A stretch of 64,000 bases of DNA, from assembly GCF_001638985.1 (NCBI RefSeq), contig NW_017265150.1, positions 558,001 to 622,000 of the forward strand, read 5' to 3'. The notes under the pieces were generated by a model that did no database searches, was not told where the DNA came from, and was given only the letters and a program-made list of their open reading frames with translations. Source of the stretch: Phycomyces blakesleeanus NRRL 1555(-). Its lineage: Eukaryota; Mucoromycota; Mucoromycetes; Mucorales; Phycomycetaceae. This document shows, one piece after another, positions 23,828 through 35,079 of this stretch. The first letter of the stretch is position 1, and each line of letters opens with the position of its first letter. A program made the translations under genes and the position numbers.

Positions 23828-25022
23828 TATCTTTCTATATTTCTATATTTCTCTCGCTTACCAAATCATATTCATCCATCAATCCAATAATTCTATCTGC
23901 CCAGTCTGTAACAGGGATTACGTCGGGATGTTTACGAAACAAACGTAATAAAGTAAGGGCAGCCTTCTTTTTTACAAAACTCTTTGATGTCCTATATCAC
24001 ATTGAATTATCCCACCGATAAGCATAAACCTAGATGTTGAGTAATCCGCGCAAATATTCACGATTGTTATTTTTTTCCCTTACGGTGAGATTAATAAGCG
24101 ATGAACGTCAGTAGCCAATGACTCAGCCATTTCACGGCCACCAATATTTGCAATTGCGTGTAAAGCAAGACAGTTGTTGATTTCGTTCATGTCATCCAAG
24201 TCTTTCTTTGTTGAATTGACCACCAAGCGTACCAAGTCACTGTTCTCATGGAATAAAAGAGTGACAGCCAAATATCCCTAAAGAAGAAGAAAATATACAG
24301 TAAGGAAAGAAGGTCCAAATATGTACAATTGCTTTTGATAAATACACATCATTGAATAAAATATACAACTAACTTACTATTTGCTTTTCACTGTAGACTG
24401 TACTAGAGATAAGGTTGACTGCCTCGAGATGACCAAAGTCAATGTCCCAGCCGAGAATGTACATGTAAAGAAGCTTGCACACATATTTCTTTTTTTGGTA
24501 ACCATTCAAGCTGCCATCTTATAATGTGTAGTCCATTTAGTATTGTTGGGAATGATTATGTATTTTGCTCATTCTTTCAGGAACATGTTTCTTCTTCTTC
24601 TTCTTCTTCTTCTTCTTCTTCTTTTCTCCCTCGCTATCTCTAGTTTACTCTTTCTCATTCTGTTTTTTTATTTTATTTTACCTTTGAATTTAGATCTAAT
24701 GTTTGCCATTTCTTTATTAATTCGTTTTTCTTCCAATTCCCTCACTCGACCTAGTAAAGTAAGAAGAAAATAACAGAGAATAGTGAGATCGCGTGTTATT
24801 GTTGGTATTGGTATTGGTATTGGTATGAGGCACATAAAAAGGGAAGAGAGCGAGATGATTGTAATATTGTATGCTGATGTTACTGGTGATTTTGTTGTCG
24901 CTACTACTGCTAATACTACTGGTGGTGGTGGTGTTTTTGCTACTATTGCACTTGATGTTTTTGTTTAGTTGATTACACTTACAATTGCGAATGTCGGATA
25001 TAAATACTAATAGACCTCGCAT
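21075..25022 (-). CDS. APL3: AP-2 adaptor complex alpha subunit
   Basis: Nine exons (25022-24983, 24750-24682, 24517-24378, 24277-24084, 23991-23862, 23718-23617, 23521-23416, 23289-21284, 21164-21075) give 958 residues, the usual length of alpha-adaptin. The N-terminus [14 protein letters not shown], with [14 protein letters not shown] spliced behind it, is diagnostic. The HEAT-like trunk continues through [30 protein letters not shown] and [20 protein letters not shown] Ser/Thr-rich hinge follows near 22000-22150, then the appendage domain ([29 protein letters not shown]). It acts at the plasma membrane in clathrin-mediated endocytosis, binding PIP2, dileucine cargo and accessory proteins. 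The first intron is long (232 nt) and holds microsatellites. Confidence 0.96.
23782..23822. repeat. (CT)n microsatellite in an AP-2 alpha intron
   Basis: About 20 uninterrupted CT units inside the intron between AP-2 alpha exons 5 and 6. On the gene strand this is GA-rich, so it is not the polypyrimidine tract. Confidence 0.95.
24589..24622. repeat. (TTC)n microsatellite in an AP-2 alpha intron
   Basis: About 11 TTC units within the intron between AP-2 alpha exons 2 and 3. Confidence 0.9.
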
Positions 25023-26522
25023 GGTGGTTATATTCGGGTGATAATTGGATAGAGAGTAAAAGGTTCGGATTCAGTTTTGTGTAGATTGTTGGAGATGAAG
25101 GTTCTTATTCTTCTTATTATTGTTGTTGTTGTTGTTGTCGTTGCTCCTGTTCCTGTTGTTGGTGTTGGTATTCTTCTTTTCTTTCGATTATAATGGAAAG
25201 GAGATAATAATTATAATAGCAACAACTGCTATAAAAATAAGAGAAAAAAGTATAAAATAGAAATAAAAGTAAAAAGTGGAAATATAGGTTGAATAAGGGC
25301 AATTTGCCACAAGTAAAAAAAATACACACACCCACGGATACCCACGGACACACACACAAATTATACATATATATATAACACAACGCCGCTGTTCACTGGG
25401 ATTTAAATGGCATCAAGGCCATTGTCCATAAACGTAGAAAAAGATCGCTGTTTTTTTTTGGATACAAATTATTGAAGCCGGCCCGGCTATATTATGGCAA
25501 TTCAATTGTTCAAAATTATTGTCTTGACTTGGCTTATTTCGATACACATGTACAAAAACTTGTGATTAAGATGTTCAAATGTGATCAATTGGTTGCTTAA
25601 GTATATATATATATATAGTGGAAGGACATTAATTGATAAGGAAGAGTAATCCAAACCAAATAGAAAATAATAGTAGTAATAAGAGACAAAACAATATATA
25701 TATATATATATATATGCATGTGTAGATACAGGATGCTATCATGGTACGATGTCAAGCATCAACTGACATGGCTAATGTAAGAGATACTTGTTTATTTTGA
25801 TAAAGAACAGCGTGGTTTTGCAGTATCTTGTTATGTTTCAATGCACACACTTTGCAGCACATCACAGCACAGCATGGTACAGTAGAGTACACAAAGGCAT
25901 TCAGGTGCAACATTTGGCAACGGTGATTTTTAATAATTTGCAGTCAAAGCTAGATTACCAGAAAATCGTAGCAAACCAAACCAAATCAAACCAAATAGTA
26001 CATAATGCATAGTAAAATAAAATAAAAAGGTAGAGGTAGATGTTGAATTAAAGAGCTATACACTACGATATGTATACATACATAATGTGTCTTTTATATT
26101 GTGACTGGAACCCTGCGTAGTAAAGTGAATAAAAATAAAAAGAAAGGATAAAACGAAAAGTGCATAGATCTTTGTTCTATCGATATCATTATATCCTAAC
26201 ATTTCTCGATTTTGAAAATACATACATACTTGTGTGTGTTACTATTATTACAGGTACAAAGTGAGAATGATCAAAGGAATTGGTTGATTACTTTCATTTT
26301 TCTTCTTATCTTACAGGAGTCAATACGTGATAAAAAGGGGTAAAGCAAGGCAAGGCAAGGCAAGGCAAGGCAAGGCAAGGCAAGGCAAGGCAAAAGAGAG
26401 AGAAAAGAGGGATAGAATATGAAGAAATATTCTTCTTTAAGGAGAAAGTGCAGTCCAGATAGGCGGGTCTTTGTCAATGTAGCATAACGAAAAAGAACGG
26501 GATGCATGTTATCGATTGGTAT
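25023..26522. other. Intergenic region, 1.5 kb
   Basis: Upstream of AP-2 alpha. AT-rich with (TTG)n near 25120-25165, TA repeats near 25603-25617 and 25693-25713, and a pentanucleotide array at 26343-26393. No exon recognised. Confidence 0.5.
26343..26393. repeat. Pentanucleotide tandem repeat (GCAAG)n
   Basis: About ten perfect copies of a 5-bp unit reading GCAAG/CAAGG. It lies in intergenic DNA 130 bp left of the LINE 2 insertion. Confidence 0.95.
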
Positions 26523-26533
26523 TTCCAATTTAC
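26523..26533. repeat. Target-site duplication, left copy (LINE 2)
   Basis: TTCCAATTTAC at 26523-26533 recurs exactly at 32022-32032. It is followed on the element side by AG and a T8 run, the reverse complement of a short poly(A) tail. Confidence 0.8.
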
Positions 26534-26585
26534 AGTTTTTTTTGTATTGTTTATTAAAGAAATTTCATAGTCATGTGCTATCTAT

Positions 26586-29500
26586 CTAAAAGAGTGAGTC
26601 TTCTAATTCTATTTTTCTAATGTTTAAGGTAGCGATGGCAGCTATTCGGTTAGTGACAAAAGGAACATCATGGAAGATATGTTGGAAGTGAGCGTCCCAA
26701 ATGGCCCCTATTGTGCATCCCAGAATACTATAGGCGGACACTGTGGTATTCTTGACTTCAACTGACATTGGAGAAGAAGGAAGGAGAAGGTGGTCAAACG
26801 TAAGCGATGTGGGATATTCCAGGAACCGGGTTGCAATTTGATGCCAAATTAACTTTTTATGAGGGCATGCCCAGAATAGATGTTCATCATCTTCCAGTTC
26901 GCCACATAAAATGCATTGTGGGTCGTCTACATCCGTAACGTTATGGCTAAATAGCCGCTGCCTACTAGGAACCTTTCCATGCATCAATCTCCACCGGATG
27001 GTGTAGATTCTAAGAGGAAGACGTGATTCCCAAAAGCTACGCCAGTGTACTGGTGCTGCATGCGGGAATGGGGGTGAGACTTGGGTGAGGGGCGGTCTTA
27101 TGTGTGCACGGATCACTTGAGCAGAGAGATTGCGTATCCGTGGAACTTTTGGTATCCCAGAGGAAAGGAAGCCTTGAAAGTGGCGAGGTGGAGTCGGAAA
27201 GGAGGCCATCACTGAGCCAGGCTCTCGCAATGGAGAAACTGTGAGCAGAGAGAACCACTCCTTCAGTCGGAGTTCACCGTGATCCAAAAGGGTAAACAGC
27301 GTGTCTATGTTAGACCTGGCTCGTCTTCGTTCATACTGGTTGAGTCGACGTATGCATCCAAGAGTGTAGTCATATATGAATGCATTACATACACGTAGTT
27401 TACCGCAGGTAAAGAAGAGTGGTAGAGGATGAGATGGGGCCAGAATTGTGCTGAGAGGTAACTCCTGTACAGTGACAGGATTTATGACAGTCCAGTCAAA
27501 GGAGAGAGGAATGGTTTTCATAGCACGGAAGATTGTAGGAAAGATACTAAAGGTGTTGAGGCGAGGTGACCGCAGCTCAGGAAACACCAGAGGAAGAAGT
27601 GGGTCGGTTGTATTGCAATACTGCCTTATAATGTATGCCAGTATTTTGCCGGCGAAAGATAGTGGGCGGTCTGATCGAGCAAGGGGAGGATCCATCTGGT
27701 TTGCAGTAAGGAATATTGGGTCTGAGGATCCAGGACGCCAAGGCCGCCTTCTCGTCGCGGACGAGTGCATGAGTCAAATCTAACAAATGGGTAGCGTCCA
27801 TGAGATACAAATTTAATTACTTCTGAACGAAGTCTGCTTATGTCTGCCGTATTCACTGGGAGGATGCGTATTACATGCCATGCCCTACTCAGAAGAAGTG
27901 AGTTGGCGACTAGCCCTCTACCAAGAACCGAAAGGTTTCGCTGTGCTAAAAATTGTGCGTGGTTACGGATCTTTGTAATTACGTCTTCAAAAGCACAGGA
28001 TAGTTGAGCCTTTGAGCTGGTGAGAGGGTAACCGAGATATGTTATTGGCTGCGAGCTACGGCTATCATGCCATGAAGTTATTTCGTGGTTCTGCAGATGA
28101 GAATTCCAAGTCTGTTGTTCACGACCAGATAAGGAGACCGCGACTGTTTTATGTCTATTCATTCTGGCATTTGACGCACGGCCATATACCCGGAGCTGAT
28201 CCATCAGGGTGTCGAGCTCGTCAGGCGTGTTCAAGAACACTACTACGTCGTCAGCATATGCTAAGAACTTAATAGGTGGTGGCTCATCTATAGACTGAGG
28301 CAATAAAGGGAGGCCATTTGAGATGACGAATCCTTTGAGTTGTTCGGTGGCAAGGATGGTGCGGAGTAGAGGTTCGAGGGCCAGGTTGAAAAGAAGAGGG
28401 GAGAGTGGATCCCCTTGTCGCAAACCTCGGCCTTGTTTGATTGGAGCTGACAGATATCCGTTGATATTGACACAAAGTGTTGTGTCAAAGAAGAGGGCTG
28501 TGATGGCGAGAATGAAAGTGGAAGGAAACCCAAACCGAAGAAGGCATCGACGCAGGTACTCAGGGTGAACTCGATCGTAAGCCTTTTCTTGGTCAAGTAG
28601 TAAGCCGATTCCGGGTAGTTTGTATCTTTGAGCCGTATCCATGATTATTCTGGCAACTATTCCATTATCTGCAATGAACCTATTTCCCAAAAACCCTGTT
28701 TGGTATGGGTTGATAGTGAGTTTCATCGCGGTTGGAAGGCGTGATGTGATAAGGCGAGTGAAGAGTTTGGCGTCAGCGCATATCAGCGATATAGGCCTCC
28801 AGTTGGACAACGAAGTAAGGTCTCCCTTTTTTGGCAGCAGAACAACCACGGACCGTTTCCATGAGCGCGGAATTTCTTGATGTTGGAGAGCTAGGTTAAA
28901 GACTTTGACCATCAGGCCTTGGGCAAATTTGTGCTGGAATAGCCAACGAAGAAGTTCGTATGGTATACCATCTACGCCTGGGCTACTGCGAGTGGGGGAG
29001 TGATTAAGGGCTCTCAATATGTCCTCAGCATCCCATTCTGCCGTAATAGTCTCTCCCTCTTCGCTAGGTAGGCAGCTGGAATCTGGAATATTGGCCAACA
29101 GTGACTCGACGGCATTATCATCGATGGTTTCGGCAGCATACAAATCGGAATAGAAGGAGTGAGCGCATTTAACCAGACCATCTGGGGATTCGGTTAGGCC
29201 ACCATTTTCTTGCAGTGCTCGGATGTTCTGTGCCTGTCGGCGTTCTTTCAAGCATCGGTAGAAGTAGGCATTTGAGCGTTCTCCATGTTCGCACCACTTA
29301 TGTCCTGATCGAAGTGCTAGGATGCGGGCATCAACTTCTTGTTGGCGGTCTATCTGACGCTCAACTTCAAGCAGCTGTTGATGGAGGACTGAGGAGGGAT
29401 CGTCGTCTAGAGAGTTGGGAACGTATTCTTGTTCTTCGGTCAGTGGGGTCGGTGAGGTGTGGGGTTCGTCCTCCATTCTATGACTTTGTGGTTGGCTAGT

Positions 29501-30577
29501 CCCTAAGTATTCCTGAGCTACCTCTCTGTTGGAGATATGTTGCGTATGCTGTGTGCGTGGACGACTGTGTGGGTTGCTTGGGTGTCTCGATTGTGAGTCA
29601 CTTTGAGACTGACTGTGCAGCTGTGTTACTATAGCAGATCGTTGCTCCGCTAGTATCTTCTGCATAGTCTTGGCTTTGTTTCTAGCTTTACGACTATGGT
29701 CTATAGCCATGGCTTTCAAATTAGCCTTTATCAGGTCCCATTGGATGTGAGGTGCTACATTAGGAATCTGTGTTTCTGCTGCATCAAGGAAGGTAGTCAT
29801 TGTGTTACAAAACTCTTTATCAGACAGGAGGTATGGGTTGAACCTCCAGATTCCAGGTCCATGCTGAGGTGACCCAATTGAAAGTTGGATGCTGATACTG
29901 AAATGATCCGTCCAAGATCCGGCAACATATTCAACCACAGGAGAGTGTACTGATATCTTTAGGTCGTTTGTGACAAAAAGGAAATCGAGGGTTGATCCAG
30001 TGGTGAATGTTGGGAGTGGCGTGCAGTTCACAGGAGTGATGGCGTCAAACCAATGGTGGGATAACCATTGGGTCCATGCGGTTGGAAGGGGTGGGGAGGA
30101 AGTGAGTCTTGTGTTGTAATTGAGATCTCCGAGTAACACACTTTTTGGAAGTGGTGGAGAACTAAAGGCTAGATAGTGATCTAGAAGAGAGTAGAAGAGA
30201 GGGCGTTGCTCTGGGTGGGCAGGTGCATAAATGACAAAGAAGTTGAGCGGGTCATGTATTTTATGGACGTGGTGAATTGTGGCAGTAAGCAGACGGCCGT
30301 CTAGGCGTGTGGGGTCGAAGGAGTTGAGATGTGGTTCTATATGGTATTCGGGGTTAAAGGAAACTAGACCACAGTGATGTGACCATGTGCTAGATTGAGC
30401 TTGAAGGAGTGTAGAGATGGATGATTGCATATTTTCGGTGTCAGTGTGCGATTCTTGGATGGCGAGGATGTCATATTTTTGTTGTCTTATATGGCGGGCG
30501 AAATGTCGACCAGAGGTGGTCAGCATCTTTTTTAAGCCTCTGCAGTTAAGCGAGGCAATTCTTAGATGGTTAGACAT
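26586..30577 (-). pseudogene. LINE 2 ORF2: endonuclease/RT, broken by a frameshift
   Basis: The first part (30577 to about 27630) encodes the APE endonuclease (SLNCRGLKK, AIQESHT, LLGDLN, WTDHFSI) and the reverse transcriptase (RPISLICADAKLFTRLI, LDQEKAYDRVHPEYL, RQGDPLSPLLFNLALEP, AYADDVVVFL). That frame ends in a stop at 27626. The continuation, with the C-terminal Cys-His cluster CILCGELEDDEHLFWACPH, lies in another frame up to the stop at 26586. The two frames overlap at 27626-27770, so one indel there separates RT from the C-terminal domain. The N-terminal linker also carries a Gln/Ser/His-rich insertion absent from LINE 1. Codon spacing from the ORF1 stop is TAA-AT-ATG. Confidence 0.88.
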
Positions 30578-30579
30578 AT

Positions 30580-31968
30580 TTACTGCCCTGAACCATCAGC
30601 GACGATGGTCTTGTGGACAGTTGAAGGATCTGGGAAGAGTCCTTGGGTGGGTTTGTTGTTTCGGTTTCTTTTACCATTAATGATGAGAGTGGGGTCAACA
30701 TCATTTCTCAGTCGGGACTTCCGGCCAGTCGCCTTGGGTGGGTTGGCCATAGCTTCATTAGTCATTATGGTGTCTTCATCACCTGCTATTCCTCCTTGTG
30801 CTTCTGTAGTCGGTCCGACTGTAATTTCGCTACTCTCAGTTATACCTTCGAGACGACATTGTTGTTCTTCAACGAGGGCAATCTTGTCCTCAAGTGCATT
30901 TTCACTTTGCACAAGTGCCTCTTGCATCTTCGCATTTTCTCTGACTAGACGGGCCAGTTCTTTTTCAAGCTGGCGGTTGTTACCTCCATTCTCTGGTGAG
31001 ATAACTTGAGGATCTTCTTGGCGTTGACGCTTACGTTCCTTCTCAATTGTTTCATCAGGACATTGTGCCCGAATGTGGCCTGGCTTTTTACAACCATAGC
31101 ACAGGCGAGGGCTCTTCGTCCTCTTCTCACAGTTTGCTTTCCTATGGCCCTCTCCATGACAATAATTGCATGCCACAGGCATGTTCTGCCACTTGGCATA
31201 AATCTCTCGTTCCCCACGAAAGTCAATCTTGTGTGTTAGGGGAATGTATTCAATCCCTTCCTTTGGAGCAGTGTCCAACATGACAAAGCCTTTGCCCCCA
31301 AACAATTGAAACTGAGGGTCCATATAAAGACCAATATGAATCACTCGACCGAAAAGGCCCATGACTTCTTGAACTCGAGGCTCTAATTTATCTGCCCTGC
31401 GGAGAGGCAACTTATCAAGGTGTACGCGAAGGATGTTGCTATCCCCGCCAAATGTAGGGGTGGCTAAGAGAGTTTGGTGTCCAACGACAACGCCCTCTGA
31501 ACAAGCCCTGGGCACATCTTCAATAGTGTCAAATGAAACAATTGCTATATTTCTATCTCTACGGTCTTGACCCAGGGCCCCTACTACGCTAGGGTACTGG
31601 GACTTTAGGGCCTGAAAAAACTGGGCAGCGTCTAAGCCACTATCTGTGATGTCAAAAACAACAGCATTGTCTTCATTCGACGAAATCCACATTTGGTTTG
31701 CCTTTTGCTGGGCTAATTCTGCTTTTGCAGAAGCATCATCAAAAATGGTTACTGGCTTTCCTCGGGCTATACGAGCCCAATTGCCGAAAATTGGTACGGG
31801 TTTGGCAGATTGTGACAATGTCGACGATGAGATGTCAGAGGGGGAGACCGTGTGTAGATGGGTGGGCGAGCCATTAAGGCTAGGCTGAGGTGAAATCCGT
31901 GGGTTGTTGATCGTACTATACATAGGATCAGGCGGATTTTGTCGTCCATTTGTTGTATCATTTTTCAT
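30580..31968 (-). CDS. LINE 2 ORF1: zinc-knuckle, coiled-coil protein
   Basis: Start chosen at the internal ATG (31968, MKNDTTNG). An earlier ATG at 32022 overlaps the target-site duplication and encodes an unlikely hydrophobic leader. The 462-residue product has an RRM-like middle (ILRVHLDKLPLR, KGFVMLDT), two CCHC knuckles (CNYCHGEGHRKANC, CYGCKKPGHIRAQC) and a short leucine-rich coiled coil (LEKELARLVRENAKMQEAL). This is consistent with a trimer-forming RNA chaperone for the element. The stop TAA is 2 nt from the ORF2 ATG. Confidence 0.83.
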   Translation of the reverse strand: MKNDTTNGRQNPPDPMYSTINNPRISPQPSLNGSPTHLHTVSPSDISSSTLSQSAKPVPIFGNWARIARGKPVTIFDDASAKAELAQQKANQMWISSNEDNAVVFDITDSGLDAAQFFQALKSQYPSVVGALGQDRRDRNIAIVSFDTIEDVPRACSEGVVVGHQTLLATPTFGGDSNILRVHLDKLPLRRADKLEPRVQEVMGLFGRVIHIGLYMDPQFQLFGGKGFVMLDTAPKEGIEYIPLTHKIDFRGEREIYAKWQNMPVACNYCHGEGHRKANCEKRTKSPRLCYGCKKPGHIRAQCPDETIEKERKRQRQEDPQVISPENGGNNRQLEKELARLVRENAKMQEALVQSENALEDKIALVEEQQCRLEGITESSEITVGPTTEAQGGIAGDEDTIMTNEAMANPPKATGRKSRLRNDVDPTLIINGKRNRNNKPTQGLFPDPSTVHKTIVADGSGQ

Positions 31969-32021
31969 TAATTTGTGCTTTATGAATCTGTGACCTATTC
32001 TTAAAAATAAAAATATTCTCA

Positions 32022-32032
32022 TTCCAATTTAC
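32022..32032. repeat. Target-site duplication, right copy (LINE 2)
   Basis: Exact second copy of TTCCAATTTAC, at the 5' end of LINE 2 and directly beside the inverted-repeat element to its right. Confidence 0.8.
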
Positions 32033-32038
32033 TGTTTC

Positions 32039-32198
32039 TACCCGAGATTGAGACGATGTTAGTTTTTTTTTGGACGAATGAAAATTAATTTCTAGACAAT
32101 TTTATTACCTTTTTTGGACAAACAAAAATGAGAATTGAGACGCAAAAGAATAGAATTTGGGATAGAAATGGAATTCAGTTGAAACAAGGTAAAAATGA
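32039..32198. repeat. Terminal inverted repeat, left
   Basis: Reverse-complement match to 36724-36896. The core contains TGGACGAATGAAAATTAATT, then GGACAAACAAAAATGAGAAT and ACAAGGTAAAAATGA. The outer 23 bp (GAGATT.AGACGATGTTAG) also match. Core identity is roughly 93% by hand alignment. Confidence 0.88.
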
Positions 32199-32222
32199 CT
32201 AGAATGTTCTTTGTAAGCATCT

Positions 32223-34890
32223 TTAAGTTCGCCCACCGGAGTGAGGAGAAACCACGTTCATTGTGGCGCTTTGTGTTTCTGTTGTTCTTGTTGTTCTTGA
32301 ACTTGGCTGAGGATTGAACATTTCTGGCCTACCATTGCCACTCCAAATTTCCTGCACAATATAGAAAATGTTTTTGCCACCATGATATCTTTATCCCAAA
32401 AAAATATTACAGTTTTTGCAAGCTAACATTGGATGGATAGGTCTGTCGTTTGAATTTTGGAAATATCTTAGGTATTTGGCCTTACAGGAGTTGCGAACCT
32501 ACAAAATCAACATTGAACATAACGAATACAACTTCAAAGAAAAAGTGCGTAAATACCTTTGACGTGTTAAGTTCATTGATATCCAAAAAATACAATTCCC
32601 CGATCTTCTGCTTTACAAGAAGATGACTGTAATTTTTTTTTTCGGATACTCCATGCCATAAACTGTGAAATCTGACACTTGATTTGTTTGTAAGCCCATT
32701 TCCAAAGACAATTAAGGGCATTTTAGAAACGTTTCCGGTTATAAAGACACGTTGGTGAGAGTTTCTGTAATATCTTAAATTATTATAAGTGAAATTAGAT
32801 ACAAGCAATAAGTAATTGACTTATTACATTGGTTGGACAGGTTGGTGTGTACTTTCAGGATTCCGCCTGTTTGCTATACGGCGTCTCTTCTTTCGATTTA
32901 GTCTTTTCTTCTTTCTTTGTTATACTTTATACACCCATGAATAAGAATGTTGGCGCAATTGTCTAGGGCTTTCTGTCGACCTCTAATTTTTTCCAATATA
33001 TTTCAGCTACTCTGAAGTTATAAAAATTGAATAGAGTAGGCATATTGGCTATAATATATTGGGTGTGTCTTATAAATTGCTCTCCTGATGTTGTTTTTAC
33101 TGATGGGATATATTTTCCAACTTCCTTAATTCCTTGGGCCACCTTCCTTGCATCTTCATTTATCATCCGCTTAACGCTACCAGATGCACTATAATATTCT
33201 TTTCTTGTTAAGCATCTTATACCATCATCACCATAATATGCCTTGAAGGCATCTCTTCTTCCAGGATCCACCGTACACACTCGACAATTCTCGGCAATTT
33301 CCTGGATGTTAAAGTCATTTGTTGTGAGCTCAACATAATTGAGAGGATCAATGGCGGTCCGTCTCGCAAACGATACCCTGAACATATATCCGTCTGTGTA
33401 TATTGAGTTCAAGAACATCTTGCTTTTTTCGTTTGGGAGATTTATCAAAGCTTCAATATCATTGATTTTGAACTTCTTAAAATTGAAGAAGTGGAAAAAT
33501 AATCGTCTTGTGTAGGCTACAGATGATTTGTCTCGAATTTTCTGTGGACCTTGCTCGAAAAACGATTTAACGTTCTCACTGTCTACTTTAATAAATCTCC
33601 ACTTAAAACTAGACGAAGGGAACAATGCAAAAAGTCTTGGGAGTATATGTTATTGTTATTATTGTTGTTATTGTTGTTACTGCTGTTATTGCTGTTATTG
33701 TTGTGGTTGCTCAGGTGGCTGTACACAAATATTCAAAACTTATCTCAAGACATGCATAATTGCTTGAAGATTTCTTGAAAGAGTAGCCTTGTTGACTGGA
33801 ATTGTAGGCAGTATATTGCGGACTGGTGTGATTCTTTTATTTAGAAATGCAGAAAGTCGAGGGAGTTTAATAGTCGTGTTTTCTGGCAATATTTGATCTG
33901 GGATTTGAAGGGGAGCTGGCAGTCTAATTAGTAAACTGTCCAGTAAATGTTCATATACTATTTTCTTTATTGCCGTTATGGAAAGATCCTAAAATTTGAT
34001 ACAAGTTTATTATACAGATATATGTAAATAAACAGAACAATAATAATATCTTGCCCTGAAATTCGTTCTTTTTATATACATAAAATAGTTTGCTATTATA
34101 TTTTCAAAGTTTTCTACATAGTAGTTGTTGTATGTAATCGCAATAGTCTTGCATGCAGAAGATACTACCGCACCATAGTTTTTAAGGCCATTCAAGTTGA
34201 CAGTAAGATTAACCTCGTTAGTTTGAATCAGCTCTGTATATAGTGTCTGAAGATGTTGTAGTCTAGGGTAATGGTGTTGAAACTCTACTATCGTTAAACG
34301 ACCATAAAGCACTCTGCAAACTCGGTACCAGAAATCTTGATCAAATAAATCAGTTGATAAATCTGAGACGCCTCAAAGGATATATTAATTGATAAAAAGC
34401 TGTACTTTATACACCACTTCGCGTAAGAAAGACGATTGCAAGACAATTCTGTCGCGAGCACGTTGTACATGAACATTATTTAAAATAAAGGAACTGAGAG
34501 TAATAGACAGGGTATATCGTTGATGAGGACCAAGATCCCTATTTAGCAGCTGTAGTAAAGTCATGTCGTGGTTTGGGTATACAGGACTTCTTTTAGTTGA
34601 ATTACCTCGAGCTTTACATGACTTGTAAACAATTAGAATGTGAGCTTCATCTGGTTCATTTGTTCTTGATACGCGAACAGCTTTTTTTACTCTCAACTCA
34701 TCAGGAGTATCTTTGTGCTTTTGTCCTAAATAATAAAATAATGATGAACACTAGTTTCTTGCATAGTACATAGGGTACACTTCGATGAATGTTTCAGTTT
34801 ACTTTTTCTTTTAGTAGAAGTAGAGCCTTCTTCCTGGGGACCTTGTTATTTCTCGTTTGATTTTTGTTGCTTTTTACTTCGAATCAACTC
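32223..34890 (-). pseudogene. Fanzor-like (TnpB-related) RuvC nuclease, degenerate
   Basis: Fragments in transcript order look like one protein. N-terminal part: HSSKCTLCTMQET, intron, KHKDTPDELRVKK, PNHDMTLLQLLN, FWYRVCRVLYGRL, NNYYVENFENIIANYF. Middle: ITAIKKIVYEHL, then a long exon from about 33660. RuvC-I is VDPGRRD followed by CLTRKEYYSASGSVKRM. Then PLIVFGNGLTNKSSV, DINELNTSK (RuvC-III-like TS motif), and a zinc ribbon ending CKNCNIF and VAK, finishing ...SGNGRPEMF...GGRT with a stop at 32223. The DPG motif, ribbon and TS motif fit Fanzor/TnpB nucleases, RNA-guided in characterised members. Lesions: in-frame stops near 34386, an expanded repeat at about 33655-33710, frameshifts near 32965 and 32395, and Arg replacing the first ribbon Cys. 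Confidence 0.68.
33652..33712. repeat. TTATTG/TTGTTA-type microsatellite in the Fanzor-like pseudogene
   Basis: Tandem TTG/TTA units; on the gene strand CAA and TAA triplets alternate. In the frame that joins the flanking coding blocks it reads as Gln codons interrupted by many TAA stops. It is therefore either an expanded Gln tract that decayed or part of an intron. Confidence 0.85.
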
Positions 34891-35079
34891 TTATGCTGCA
34901 GGATAGAGAATAGGACGCATCTTAAGGTAATATTGAAAAGAAAGAAATAAAAAAAAGGTGCTCAAGAAGTGAATGAGAGCATATTCAGCAGTGAGATATC
35001 TTTTAATTTATATAAAGACAAATACAGTCACTTTTCCCAGCAGTTAAATATATCTGTTTCTTTAAAAATGGATACACAT

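Larger units (their letters stand above)
26534..32021 (-). mobile_element. LINE 2: non-LTR retrotransposon with frameshifted ORF2
   Basis: A 5.5-kb minus-strand element of the same L1/Tx1-like type as LINE 1, bounded by an exact 11-bp target-site duplication. The 3' end is compact: ORF2 stop at 26586, about 43 nt, then A8. ORF1 is intact, but ORF2 is split by a single frameshift. The right end abuts, within about 10 bp, the outer edge of the inverted repeat that starts near 32039, so LINE 2 inserted at the border of that older element. Confidence 0.88.

Noticed and set aside
24717..25022. 101-codon minus-strand frame starting at 25022 as a separate protein
   Set aside because: Only its first 40 nt are coding (AP-2 alpha exon 1); the rest is an intron with (GTATTG)n-type repeats that stays open by chance.
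33528..33778. Plus-strand Cys/Leu-repeat frames
   Set aside because: They translate the TTG/TTA microsatellite of the Fanzor-like pseudogene.
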